64,000 nt of DNA from [Phialemoniopsis] sp. UDSM-2020 (lineage: Eukaryota > Ascomycota > Sordariomycetes > Thyridiales > Thyridiaceae). Location of the stretch: assembly GCA_018873225.1 (NCBI GenBank), contig JAEILZ010000002.1, forward strand, positions 1,054,001-1,118,000. The letters run 5' to 3'. The notes beneath the pieces were generated by a model. The model made no database searches and was not told where the DNA came from. It saw only the letters and a list, made by a program, of their open reading frames with translations. The translations under genes were made by a program, and so were the position numbers. Below, one piece after another: positions 1 to 10,193 of the stretch; the first letter of the stretch is position 1, and the number at the start of each line of letters is the position of its first letter.

Positions 1-474
1 AAAGTGGACTGGACACAGATTAGAGCCGGAACAAGATGACCGAAACAGTACGCTTGGTCTTGAGGAGTGTTTGTAACAAGATGTAACCATGTCGTGGTCG
101 TGGTCCATAACTGCACGCTCATTGAACCCATTGCTGCGGGGACCATGAAGGTCCGGACATAGACCTCCGTGCTACTTGACCGGAGACTAATCTCCGGTTA
201 CGCTTAGCTTGCAAGAACTATGGTGGGGCGGCGATGTCGGTGTGGCCTCCTGCGCTCCCCAGAATTGTGGTTCTCGTGGTGGAGCTAATTCTTGCCGTGA
301 CTAAGCTCTCTCCACGGGGTTCGCAATTTGGGGATCTCTGACGATCCTGGACTGTGCGTTGCCTCATGAGGGGCAGTACCACTGGGCCGACACATTGCGC
401 GTGAAGCTCAATTGAAATCACCCTGGCATCCATCTCTCAGGTACGGCAAACCGAACTGTTGCATTCTCCGGTCG
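1..474. other. upstream region of the Zn2Cys6 gene, no gene seen
   Basis: I see no coding sequence here. The stretch is the promoter and leader of the regulator gene that starts at 475. Its one notable element is the perfect inverted repeat at 179-198, listed separately. Confidence 0.6.
179..198. promoter_or_regulatory. CGG-N10-CCG operator inside a perfect inverted repeat (site A)
   Basis: ACCGGAGA at 179-186 and TCTCCGGT at 191-198 are exact reverse complements around a CTAA spacer. CGG sits at 181-183 and CCG at 194-196, separated by 10 bases. Zn2Cys6 proteins typically bind paired CGG triplets with fixed spacing. The element lies about 280 bp upstream of the cluster's own Zn2Cys6 gene, so autoregulation is the natural reading. 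This is inferred from sequence only. Confidence 0.6.
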
Positions 475-2991
475 ATGGAAGACGGTAGTGGCCGCCTCGA
501 AGAAGCTGCAGGTTCTCAACAGCAGTGGGCAATGCCAGCCACCGCGGAGAGGGCACGCCGCCGGCGGCAGCAGGGCTCTTCTGCTACCTGCAAGTCATGT
601 ACTCTTTGCCGGCAGAAGAAGGTCAAGTGTGATGGAGCAAAACCCCGCTGTGAGACCTGCACAACTAACGGGCAGGCTTGTTCCTATCCGCAAGATGCTC
701 GTCGCGAGTTGAGACCATCAAAAGCCAGAATTCAAGCTCTCGAGGCCAACTTGGCCAACCTCTGGGAACACATGAGAGGTTCCGGCGTGCTGCCTCCTCC
801 ATCCCCGGTGTCGACGTCAGCAGTGCCGGGTTTGTCAACTGCAGAGGATGTTGATATGAGCATAATAACTGGCTCGGAACCAGCGCCGCCTTCGCAGTTG
901 GACACGAATGAAGACCTGGAACTTCACGCATGGACTCCGACTTCCAATTTTCAAGCCCACTCGGCCACCATTGGGACACAAGAGAGGCCTCATGTGGGTC
1001 TCAATGCATCATCAAATCATTATGTGTCTGCACAACGAGAGCCTGTACACTTGTCCGGGCAGGAAGCTATGCTGGATCGAACATTACCAGCGTCACAAGA
1101 TCAGAGCGATGAAGAGGACACTCCAAGCCTGTCCCCTTATGAAGTACAAGCGGTCGGTGTGTCGCGGCACGAGGGAACCGTTCAAGTCCTCGGCCCTAGT
1201 AGCATCCTGAACGCACCGTCAACTATCCCCACCCGCCCGAGCCAACATAACGCCGATAGACACGCAGCCATTGCTGCCTCTCGTGCTCGCCTCATCAGCA
1301 ATGCTGCGATACACCATCAGCAAGAGAACCGACTCTTCCAGCAACCCAACACAACCATGGATCTGGATGGAGCAAGTCCAGAGATGGCCAAACACCTGCT
1401 CGATCTGCACTGGAACCGTCATCACTATGCCTACCTTCTCACCTACCGGCCGGCGATCATGGATAGCATCGCCACAAGAGGTCCTTGGGTCAATAAACTC
1501 CTGTTGAATGCAATCTACTTTGCGAGTAGTCTGTACAGTGACAGGGCCTGCCTTCGATCTGACCCTAGCGATCCTCAAACGGTGGGCCAGCGGTTCTATG
1601 AGCGATTCAGGTCTCTTCTCGGCGAGGAAATTGTCAGACCCAGTATCCCGACCGCCGTGGCACTGCTACTCTGTGGAGGAACTCAGTTATCACAGGGCCG
1701 AGCTAGTGCCGGATGGACACTTTGCGGTACAGCGTACCGGATGATCACCGACCTGGGCTGTCATTTGATCCACAGTCCAAATGAAAAGGCGCATAAGTCG
1801 GTATCACATCAGACTCGAGTCGACGTCGAACTCGAAATGCGGAAGCGCCTCTTCTGGGGCGCGTTCATGACGGATGCGACCCAGTCGCTCTATCTTGGCC
1901 GCCCCTCCGGATTGTCGCTGGCCAAGTCCCGTGTGCCTCAGCTGCTCCTTGACACCTACGAGGAGCACTTGGACTGGTCGCCGTACATCGACCCAGAGAC
2001 GAAGTCATCTGCAGATCCTCTGATGCTAAGTTACTCCCCGAGACCGGCGTACGGAGTGTCGACATTCAAGGCGATGACCTCGTTATTTGCCATATCGGCT
2101 CAAATGAACCGTGACCTTTATGGCATCAATTCGGTGAAACAACACTCCGATCATCTCAAAGAGACAAAAGACGGTATTGTCAAGAACCTCCAACGGTGGA
2201 TCGATTCGATGGAAGCACACCTGTGTTTCAATCCAGCCACCGACCCGGTGCCGCCACCCCATCAGATCACGCCGCAGTAAGTGGGCCTCAACATGCATGA
2301 GAATAGCACCAAGCAATGAGATATCCTGACCATAGTTCCATATAGCACCTCTTACCATACCATCAGCATCCTTGTCCAAAGGCCGTTTATGAAAGATGGT
2401 CATCTGGCAACCCATACAAATGACATGGAGAAGGCACAGGGCGAGGAGATATGCATCCACCACTCCTTGAGAATATGGAAGTATGTAGAGGCCTACCGCC
2501 GAGCCTTCTCCTTGCGGAGGGCACCCTACCTGTTGTCGTACGCGGTCTATTCAGCCGTCGTCGTGCTCTTGCGACAGCGAAGGCAGGACAAGTCCAACTT
2601 CAGCGAGGCCATCAACTTCTTCTGGACCGCACTGTCCGAGCTCCAGAGAGGAGTCAACCTGGGGTTGAGTAAGCCAATGGCCGTTTTGAGGGATCTCATG
2701 CATGAAGTCGGGGCGGCGGGCCCGCTGGGCCAGGTGATCACTTCTGCGAGCGCCAATAAGCCGGCGCAGACACGTACGGGGCAGGCATTTTTTGACGAGA
2801 CCGATGCAGCCATTCTGACTGATTCGTTACATGACACATTTGGTCAGGGCTCACCGTCGTACGGCGACTATGATTCGATGCTGTTCAGTAATCCGGACGC
2901 AGGGTCGCTGTCATTCCTGGACGACCAAGAAAGATCAATTTCATACGACACCCTTTATGGGCTGTTTGCACCAGATCAGATGTTCAGCTAA
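475..2991 (+). CDS. Zn2Cys6 transcription factor with fungal-specific TF domain
   Basis: Two exons (475..2276, 2346..2991) give 815 aa. The 69-bp intron joins in phase as ..ITP-H-TSYHTISILVQRPF, the usual end of the fungal-specific TF middle-homology region. The first ATG of the open frame is at 475; the frame further upstream has no ATG. The binuclear cluster is C42-x2-C45-x6-C52-x6-C59-x2-C62-x6-C69, followed by a basic linker and a short helical RIQALEANLANLW segment that could dimerise. The family is nuclear and binds CGG pairs. It is the first gene of a run of divergently arranged enzyme genes whose promoters share CGG-N10-CCG, so it is the obvious pathway-specific regulator. The target and inducer are unknown. 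Confidence 0.9.
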
Positions 2992-3013
2992 TATAGAGGT
3001 CTGCATGGTCTGC

Positions 3014-3700
3014 TCATACGGCCGACACCTGTTGGACACTTTGGAGTCTCCAGACTCTCCTGATGTTTGGCTTCGCCGCTTGGCTCCGAATCCTCTGGGT
3101 CCAGGCGGTGCTGGTACTGGTCTGCCATTCCGGACCTCCGAGGCCGTTCTCCTCGTCGTACAGGTTCATTCCATAAAACCTTGCTTGCTCGCCGGCATCA
3201 CCGTACGTCTTTTCGGCCTTGAATCGTCGGGCGGCCTGCCAGCCGGGAACGTTGCCGAGCATGGGGCCGTGTTCATCATTGTACCAGTCGTGGTAGTCGT
3301 ACTCCTTGTCTTCACGCGGGGTTGACCCGTTGAGGACTATGATTGTCCCTTCGGGAGGGTCGAAGGGCACGGTGTAAGGGCGCGTCTCCGGTGCTGGGGT
3401 TACTGGACCTTTCGTTCGACCGTTGATAAACGAGACTACAACCCAAGCAATGACTGCGAGGTCGGAGCTGTGCGCGGCAACATCTTGTTTGTAATAGGAG
3501 TCCTGCTGAATGACAGGGGTAATATCGGAGAGAAAATAAATGGTGTTGAGAGAAGGTGTTTTCTCGTCTTTTCTAATCGTCTTGTAAATGACGTCAATGT
3601 TGGGGCACAGGTCTGCTGGAGCGAGGCTTGACTCGGATGGTTGTGAGCCCGGATGGATGTCGACTAGTCGCATCAACAGACCTGGACTTGCCGCCGCCAT
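3014..3700 (-). CDS. EthD-like dimeric alpha/beta-barrel protein
   Basis: A single-exon reading of 228 aa starts at the ATG at 3700. The C-terminal half carries the EthD-type signature EYDYHDWYNDEHGPMLGNVP (about residues 132-151), followed by GWQAARRFKAE. The N-terminal half begins SPGLLMRLVDIHPGSQPS, which resembles the start of the first barrel of two-barrel EthD proteins, but it lacks a clear second DWYN-H motif. An undetected intron or divergence of the first barrel is possible. EthD-fold proteins act in small-molecule conversions such as polyketide tailoring and catabolic auxiliary roles; the reaction here is unknown. The gene is divergent from the cyclase-family gene and shares a 394-bp promoter holding site B. 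It converges tail-to-tail with the regulator, with only 22 bp between stop codons. Confidence 0.7.
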   Translation of the reverse strand: MAAASPGLLMRLVDIHPGSQPSESSLAPADLCPNIDVIYKTIRKDEKTPSLNTIYFLSDITPVIQQDSYYKQDVAAHSSDLAVIAWVVVSFINGRTKGPVTPAPETRPYTVPFDPPEGTIIVLNGSTPREDKEYDYHDWYNDEHGPMLGNVPGWQAARRFKAEKTYGDAGEQARFYGMNLYDEENGLGGPEWQTSTSTAWTQRIRSQAAKPNIRRVWRLQSVQQVSAV

Positions 3701-4094
3701 GGTGGTGATGCAAGTGAATAGAGAAGCGTTGCTATGAACACGAACCCGTAATTGGGCGGTTCACTAGCAATATGAGGCGCTATAAATGTAGTGCCAGCGG
3801 CTCTAGGACGGTGTCACTCCACGGAGATTCTGAACCATGTCCCGCTACGGATATCAGCCTCCGAGCTTCAAGAGTGTGCGGTGGATATCGAAAGCACATC
3901 TCCGAGCCCCACATCGATGTGCAAGAGACGGCATATCGCCTTCTAATCTGCTCAGAATCTAGATACAGCCATCGTGCATTTTCGACTGTCGTTTACTAAC
4001 GTCTCTTTTTGTAAAGGAGACATAGCATACAGTGGGAGTAAGAATCAACAGACCGGTCTTTCTCTTCCATTTAGTCCATTTTAGTCAACAAACC
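3701..4094. promoter_or_regulatory. divergent promoter of EthD-like and cyclase-family genes
   Basis: This 394-bp intergenic region lies between two start codons. It contains CGG-N10-CCG at 3848-3863. It also has a nearby CGG-N10-CCA (starting ACGGAGATT, around 3820) that looks like a weaker half-match. No separate gene is visible. Confidence 0.55.
3848..3863. promoter_or_regulatory. CGG-N10-CCG operator (site B)
   Basis: CGG at 3848-3850, ATATCAGCCT, then CCG at 3861-3863. The spacer differs by one base from site D (ATATCAACCT), more than 5 kb away in another divergent promoter of the same cluster. Such spacer similarity is not expected by chance. Confidence 0.6.
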
Positions 4095-5370
4095 ATGGCG
4101 TTTCCGACGATCCCCTCGTTTGAGGACTTGCCCCTCCACCCAGAAGATCCTCCGCACTCCGCATGGGGCCTCTGGGGCAACAAAAGCCACCTTGGAGCTC
4201 TGAATTGGCTCACAGACGAGAAGGTCTCTGACGCGATTCACAACGAGGTCAAGACCGGAGAGCGAGTCGGTTTGAAGTGAGTGTACGGTTATCCATTGCA
4301 AGATGAAGTATCACTAAGATTCAGCCTACCCTTGGACATGTTTGATCCTCCTCTTCTCGGCCGTGCAGGGTTCTCCCAGAACATTGTCAACAAGGATCCG
4401 CTGATTGTAAATGATGATGTGGTCAGTAGTCACCGCGCACCGCGGTCCACCCTGCTAGCATGACATTGGCGATTGCTGACCGGAGAGTGTCGCGTCTAGA
4501 TCACTTTCAACACACAAGGAAGCTCACAATGGGATTCACTGAGGCATTTTGCATACCAAAAGGAGAAGCAGTTCTATGGCGGGTAAGCAGGAAACTTGGT
4601 CTTAACTTCTGCTTCTCTATTCCGAAAGCCCTAACATGCCAATAAGTATCACCCAGGATGACATCCATAAGGAGACCAGGACCGGGGATAATGGTTTGCA
4701 GTGTAAGTGGAAACTGTCTTGACGAAGTACAGTACTACTCACTCATCCTGATTGTGCTGTAGCATGGTCTGAAAGTTGTATCGCCGGTCGGGGGGTGCTC
4801 ATTGATTTTGCGTCATGGGCCGAGAGGAACGGGAAGCCAAACAAAGTCTTCGAGCAGTTTGGCATAACATTAAGCGACGTAAGAGACATCGCTCAAGAGT
4901 CGAATATCAAGTTCCAGAGAGGCGATATCTTGTTCTTGCGGACTGGGTACGTCAAGGCCTACTCCACGCTTTCGCAGAGCGAGCGAGTTGAGGTGGCATC
5001 TGTCAGAGCTTGGACCGGGCTAGCACAGAGTCGTGATACTACCGAGTGGCTTTGGAATAATCAGTTCGCCGCAGTAGCGTCAGACTCCCCGGGGTTTGAA
5101 TGCAGACGTACGCATCCACTTTCACCACTCTCTCGTTTTACGTGCTTAATGAGAATCTAATAAGCATTTCTAGCACCGACTGATCCATCGTATCACTTAC
5201 ACCCTATCCTACTGGCCGGCTGGGGAACACCTATAGGCGAGCTGTTCAATTTAGAGGGTTTATCTGAGCTGTGCAAGAAGCACAATAGGTGGTCTTTCTT
5301 CATCACTTCAGCGCCGCTCAACTACAAGGGAGCGGTAGCCTCCCCGCCCAACGCCATGGCAATTATGTAG
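4095..5370 (+). CDS. cyclase-family (kynurenine-formamidase-like) metal-dependent hydrolase
   Basis: Six exons (4095..4276, 4325..4421, 4500..4582, 4647..4702, 4763..5107, 5174..5370) join in phase to 319 aa. The family (PF04199 type) opens cyclic amides or formyl-amides, or cyclises acyl products, using a bound metal. Visible marks are NTQGSSQWDSLRHFAYQ (the fungal version of the metal site; the bacterial HxGTHxDxPxH is reduced to W-D-S-L-x-H), a GRGVLIDF strand, a RGDILFLRTGY strand and the C-terminal SAPLNYKGAVASPPNAMAIM typical of fungal members. No signal peptide is seen, so it is probably cytosolic. It is divergent from the EthD-like gene over site B. The substrate is unknown. Its company suggests hydrolysis of a ring intermediate. 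Confidence 0.9.
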
Positions 5371-5594
5371 TAGTCAAGTTAAATGTGATCACCAATGTTC
5401 TCGTGATCCAAAGCTCGCTATGTGCAACATACCAGGATTGCCTGGTTGCTGTGAAGGTGTGGATTGCTTAGATGAGATTAGACAATATATTGTTTGGACT
5501 TGGGTTGATCTAAATTACCCAACATATTTGCCAGACTACAGACTCGCACAATTATTCCAAGCTGATTTATTTGGCCGGTTGATGTCTTCCCCAT

Positions 5595-6478
5595 TCATAG
5601 AGCTGGGTCCCTGCCTATGAAACCAATTCCTGATTCAACCCATCGTGTAGTGCGTCTCCAATCGGTGATACTATCGACCAAATCCCTATAGCCAAAGGGG
5701 TCAGTGATCGGGTACAGCATGATAAAAGGAGTGAAGAGTGCAACTGCATACCTTGCCTTTGTACAGTCCTGCGATGCTTCAAACTGCTGGTAGTCGGACT
5801 TTGACCGGAAACGAGCAAATACCAAGAGTGTATCGTCCTGATATTCGTCAAGGTATTCCAAGACCCAGAAGCTTCTCGCCGTAGGACCAAAGTCCTCCGC
5901 GCACTTTGCCATTGTCCCTAAGAGCTCCAACGTCCACGGCTTTTGCCCCTGCCGTGGACGTAATTCGTCCACCACGACATAGCAACCTTCTTCTTCGGCA
6001 CGCATCTTCTTTGCTTCCCGTGTCATGAACCCATGCTTGGTAGGTTTGCAGAAACGCAAGTCACTTGGCCGCTGCAGCAATTTCTCGCTGCTGACCGCCT
6101 GGCGGAAGGACTTGTACTCATCGCTGGCGCGATGTGCCTCTTGGTTCGCTGCAATTGTCTTGTAACTGGACACCTGTGTGAGCGGTCGCGATTTGGACAG
6201 TCGGAGGACCGCTTCAGCATACTCACATCTCAAAACCTCTGACAAAATGCCTAGGAACGTCATAGTTGTCGTCAGCACTGCGGAACCAGGCATAACCTAG
6301 CGTGTCTGGCTCGTTACTGTGGGTCACTCTCGCGATATCGCGAATGTAGTCTAAGAACTGCGTGAATTCAATGACGAGGTCAGCATTGCTGTGTGATGAG
6401 ATGATACCGTAGTGCCTTTCGTACCCTGTCACGGGCCTCGGGCGAGGCACAGTTACTCAAAGGTGCAACAATATACAT
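5595..6478 (-). CDS. ABM-type (antibiotic biosynthesis monooxygenase-like) two-barrel protein
   Basis: On the minus strand, exons 6478..6425, 6357..6227, 6165..5752 and 5685..5595 give 229 aa. The start is the ATG at 6478; the longer contiguous frame around 6450 begins with GTG. It is joined by a 67-bp intron with a GCTGAC branch site, restoring VAPLSNCASPEARDR-FLDYI. The last intron is 66 bp and frame-neutral (CTGAC branch, CTATAG end), so a read-through form 22 residues longer is possible. Repeated motifs are HSNEPDTLGYAWFRSADD with PRHFVRGFE in barrel 1, and EGCYVVVDELRPRQGQ with TARSFWVLEYLDEYQDDTL in barrel 2. These fit stress-responsive or ABM barrels, which can be cofactor-free oxygenases. 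The activity is not provable here. It is divergent from the CMD-like gene over site C. Confidence 0.75.
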
Positions 6479-6819
6479 AGTTTCGTTCGCTGCTTTCTAT
6501 CGCTCGAGGTCTTAGAGGCAGTATCGAGACAATGACTATGATGTTGCTGATGTTGCACTAGCTCGAGCGCGGTCGGTTCGCGGCGTTGGCTTTTCCCTGG
6601 TTCCATACAAGTCTGCCACTTCTCACATACCCCACCTTGATCTCATCTCGCTCGCGTCGGTACTACATCTCCGGCAACACCAAATGGTGGGGCCAGCTAA
6701 ACAATGCGGCGGAGAAGTTATGTATCAAAACCGCTCGAGCAAGGGTTCGCAGGATCCTTCTTTCAGGTCGATGCGACTTCTGCTAGCTCCGAGGAACGTT
6801 TTACAGTATAGTGCAACAC
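6479..6819. promoter_or_regulatory. divergent promoter of ABM-like and CMD-like genes
   Basis: This 341-bp region between two start codons has no gene of its own. It carries CGG-N10-CCG at 6658-6673. Confidence 0.5.
6658..6673. promoter_or_regulatory. CGG-N10-CCG operator (site C)
   Basis: CGG at 6658-6660, TACTACATCT, CCG at 6671-6673, followed by G. The right half ATCTCCGG matches site A. It lies about 150 bp upstream of the CMD-like start and 180 bp upstream of the ABM-like start. Confidence 0.6.
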
Positions 6820-7670
6820 ATGATGGCTAGTAGCGCTGACACACCGAGTCTTGGCGACGACTTCTTCAACGCTGTGGAAACCCTGGGCACAGTTGAGGAG
6901 AAGACGAAATGGTACATGTGCACGATTGTCAACCTCTCTTCTCTAAACTTTCCAGAGCTTGTACCCGTAGTATGGGATCATATCACAAACCATCTCTTTT
7001 TAGGCTTGGACCATGATCAAAGGTTCCATATCACGCGAAAAATCAGGGAGGCCTTGATCAAATCGTGTGGCATCGTCGGGGCTGCCAAGGTGAGTCACAA
7101 AGCGTTGATGCGATTCAGGCATAAACATTTCAAGCGTAGCTGATCAATGCGTACAGACCGGCAATGCCATGCGCACACTATCAAAGTTCATCCCCAAAGA
7201 GCTCAAAGACCCTGTCTCTTTAAGGGCCCAGGAGGATCCAGCAATGGCGGCCGAACGCGGACATGCCTTTTGGAAGAGGATCTACGCAAGGAACCCCGAG
7301 TTTGATCCGAATGCCACGGTGGAAGCAAGCACTGACTACGCCTACGTCGTGCGAGGTATGTCTTGGGAGGGAGAGATTCTACATTCTAGCCGCCTGTTTG
7401 TTGATGCTGATGTTGTATGTAGACATCCTCTACGCGCGTTTATTCTCTTTCGACGCCATCCTGAATGATCTAGAGACTGGATACGTGATCGTGTCGGCAC
7501 TGATCGGCATCGATTGCCAGAACCAACTGCGGCACCACATGAAGGGCATGCTATACAACGGCGCGACTCGGGAGGATCTCGAAACCCTCAGGGACCAGTG
7601 CCTAGACAATGCGAAGAGACTAGGAGTTGTTTTCCGGAGTTCTCCGCGACCCGTACCCTCAATTGATTAG
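6820..7670 (+). CDS. carboxymuconolactone-decarboxylase (AhpD-fold) family protein
   Basis: Three exons (6820..7089, 7157..7355, 7423..7670) give 238 aa; a second ATG follows immediately at 6823. The AhpD-like all-helical fold is suggested by two related halves: TKWYMCTIVNLSSLNFPELV..ITRKIREALIKSCGIVGAAK, and FSFDAILNDLETGYVIVSALIGIDCQNQLRHHMKGMLYNGATREDLETLRDQ. The peroxidase CxxC of AhpD is absent; C-x5-HH in CQNQLRHHMKG could be the active or ligand site. Known relatives decarboxylate gamma-carboxymuconolactone or act as tailoring enzymes in fungal clusters. No targeting signal is seen. It is divergent from the ABM-like gene, and its stop lies only 69 bp from the convergent hydrolase stop. 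Confidence 0.85.
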
Positions 7671-7739
7671 GCATGCAGCAGCTATCTTGTAATTAACGAG
7701 CAAGACTTCATTCTATGTTTGCCACTGAGCCCGCCCAAA

Positions 7740-8858
7740 TCATTCCTCCAGAATAACGAATTGCTGAGTAGGCCATGGCTGCCCTAATAGCCACTGTAGA
7801 CACTGCGCCATCACTAGATCAAACCTCTCCGTGGACTTGAGCTCGACGAATCTTCGGAATCCGTGAGGGAGGCCTGGAAACATGTGACATCGAACCGGTG
7901 ATCTGTATTAATTCATGAGATATTTCTGCTATCATGGGTCGCACATCTTATCTACTCACCTTAAATCGTGAAGTCGTTGCGCGAATAGCAACGCCTCGTC
8001 ACGGAACGGGTCTCGGCCACAAACAACAAAAGCTGTAGGTGGAAATCCCTGAAGATCTTTAGACTCGGCCAGTGGAACGTTCAACAACGGATGGGTAGGG
8101 TCGCTGGCAGCTAAGCCTTTCATGAACAGGTCAACCCATGGCTTCGGGACGATAGGTGCCTCTGCGCACTGCTGGGACGATGCCTTCTCTCGGCTTTCGA
8201 ACTGGTCGAATGGGAAGTTGTCAGGGTGGATGATGAATGGAATGGACAACAATTGGCCCTTGACGCGAAGTGGTCGGTTGTTCTTCTTGGCGAGTGCCAG
8301 ATCACGATACACTACGCTGGCCGACAAGCTACTCCCGGCCGAGATCCCACCTACGATGACCTGTTCGGGGTCAATGTTGAGTTCCGAGGTGTTGGCCATG
8401 ATCCACTCAAAGGCATCCCAGGCGTCGTTGTGCTGTGTGGGGAATGGGAACTCTGGCGTGTGTCGGTAGCAGACATGAAGGACTGTTACTTGTGAATGTG
8501 CCGCCGTGAATGAGCACAGGAAGTTTTCTGTCTCAAGTGACCCAAACAGATATCCGCCGCCGTGGAAGTATACGTAGGCCGGACGTGGACTGCTTGTCGG
8601 AGTCGTTGCTGTGTAGCCTCGGATTGTGATGAATGCACCATCTCTAGTAGGCACTCGATAGTCCTTTTGGGTAACGGAGCCACGGAGCCCGGTTTCGTCC
8701 AGGCGTCGATGGGCAGCTTGTTCTCGGGCCGCATTTGTGGTTGCCTTGAGCTGAGAGAGGTTGACATTGGATGGCAGCACCGCATGCTCAGTGCCAGGAT
8801 TCGTCTGCAGGAAGGCCTCCCACTCCTTACTGGGTAAGCCATAGCGTGAAAAGTCCAT
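7740..8858 (-). CDS. HSL-family alpha/beta hydrolase (esterase/lactonase)
   Basis: Two exons (8858..7960, 7902..7740; 57-bp intron) give 353 aa. I chose MDFSRYGLPSKEW at 8858; an in-frame ATG at 8993 would add 45 residues that look like leader. The oxyanion motif is HGGGYLFGS, the nucleophile elbow is GGISAGSS, the acid lies in VVCGRDPFRDE, and the histidine in FPGLPHGFRR is encoded by exon 2. All catalytic elements of the hormone-sensitive-lipase (AXE/arylesterase-like) family are therefore present. It probably hydrolyses a small ester or lactone in the cytosol. It is divergent from the SDR over site D and belongs to the same co-regulated group. The last residues (..QQFVILEE) are ordinary. 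Confidence 0.9.
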
Positions 8859-9252
8859 CGATATTAAGGTTTGACTGCGCTGTGCGTCAGTATTGGTCAG
8901 ATTAAGGTGCAGAAAAGCCACGGCCAGGGTTAGAGCGTGAAGTTGACGTTCCGTAATCGAGTGGCGGCTTTCCTCCGTCTTGCGTAGGTACATATCCCGC
9001 TGACCAATCGGACCCTGCGGATATCAACCTCCGGCAAAAGGTAACTCTACGTTGAACACCTTGGTCTACGAGTTGTATACCACAGGAAGCTACCCCGAAC
9101 GGTTCCTCCACTTTGCATTACCGGACACACAGGACCGAGCGTGGGTTCCATCGCGTCGTAGCGCAGGATGTGATGTACACTTGACTTCGGCGCCCACTTT
9201 GGGGGCATCTGTTCGAGCCAAAAATGCCACACAACCACTAATTAGCTATATC
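8859..9252. promoter_or_regulatory. divergent promoter of the HSL hydrolase and the SDR
   Basis: This 394-bp spacer lies between start codons, the same length as the EthD/cyclase divergent promoter. It holds CGG-N10-CCG at 9018-9033. No gene is supported within it. Confidence 0.5.
9018..9033. promoter_or_regulatory. CGG-N10-CCG operator (site D)
   Basis: CGG at 9018-9020, ATATCAACCT, CCG at 9031-9033, followed by G. The 16-base element matches site B at 15 of 16 positions. Confidence 0.6.
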
Positions 9253-10193
9253 ATGGCTTCAGAAAATCATTTCCCAGGGAGGCCGTCGCGAGATCTATCC
9301 GGAAAAGTTGCTGTTGTGACCGGTGCAGGCTGTCAAGGAGATGGTATTGGAAATGGCAGAGCAATCGCCATCCTTTTGGCCGAAGACGGCGCGTCTGTGG
9401 TCTGTGCCGATCGAGTCTTGGCATGGGCCGAAGAGACTGTGAGAGTGATCAATAGCGAAGGAAAGGGGCGAGCTGTCAGTGCTGAGGGAGATGTGACAAC
9501 AGAGAAAGATTGTCAGCATATCACGCAGGTTGCTATGAGCACTTTCGGGCGGCTCGATATTCTCATCAACAACGTGGGCGTGATAGGAGCACCGGGTACC
9601 GCTTGCAATACAGACCTCCTCAAGTGGAAGGAGGCGCTCGACATCAACATAACCAGCATGATGTTGATGACGAAGTTTGCGGTTCCGGAGATGCTGAAGA
9701 ACCATCCTGATGGTTCTATGGGGACGCTGCGTGGCAGCATCGTCAACCTCGGGTCAGTCGCTGGCCTCCTTGGAGGAACCCCCAGCCTAGCTTATCCGAC
9801 TAGCAAAGGGGCTGTAGTCAATATGACTAGAGCCATGGCCACTCATCATGCCGCACAAGGAATACGCGTCAACTGTGTTTGCCCAGGTGAGTTGTGTACT
9901 TTCCTACCTCGAGACAAACCCCGTTCCTGGTGCGATAAAGTTCGAGAAGCCATGGCGCTAACCATGAGAGACCTGTAGGCATGTTATATACACCAATGAT
10001 GTACGCAGACGGGATGAGCGAGGAAGCAAGGGCAGTACGAAGAGAGAGAAGTCTGCTACGTACAGAGGGGACAGGTTGGGACTGTGCCGCCGCAGTCCGC
10101 TTCCTTGCGGGAGATGAGGCTAGATGGATTACAGGGACGATATTGACTGTTGATGCCGGTACAACGGCGACGTCTACAACACGCGTAGGATAA
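9253..10193 (+). CDS. short-chain dehydrogenase/reductase (classical SDR)
   Basis: Two exons (9253..9886, 9979..10193) give 282 aa. The Rossmann motif is VTGAGCQGDGIGNGRA, with a small insertion between the glycines as in some fungal SDRs. INNVGV stands in for NNAG, the catalytic serine is in IVNLGSVAG, and YPTSKGA gives YxxxK. The C-terminal WITGTILTVDAGTT is the usual SDR ending. CADR after strand 2 (an Asp) suggests NAD(H) preference. It is cytosolic. It stands head-to-head with the HSL hydrolase and upstream of the MFS gene in the same orientation. It probably oxidises or reduces an alcohol or ketone in the cluster's pathway. Confidence 0.92.
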
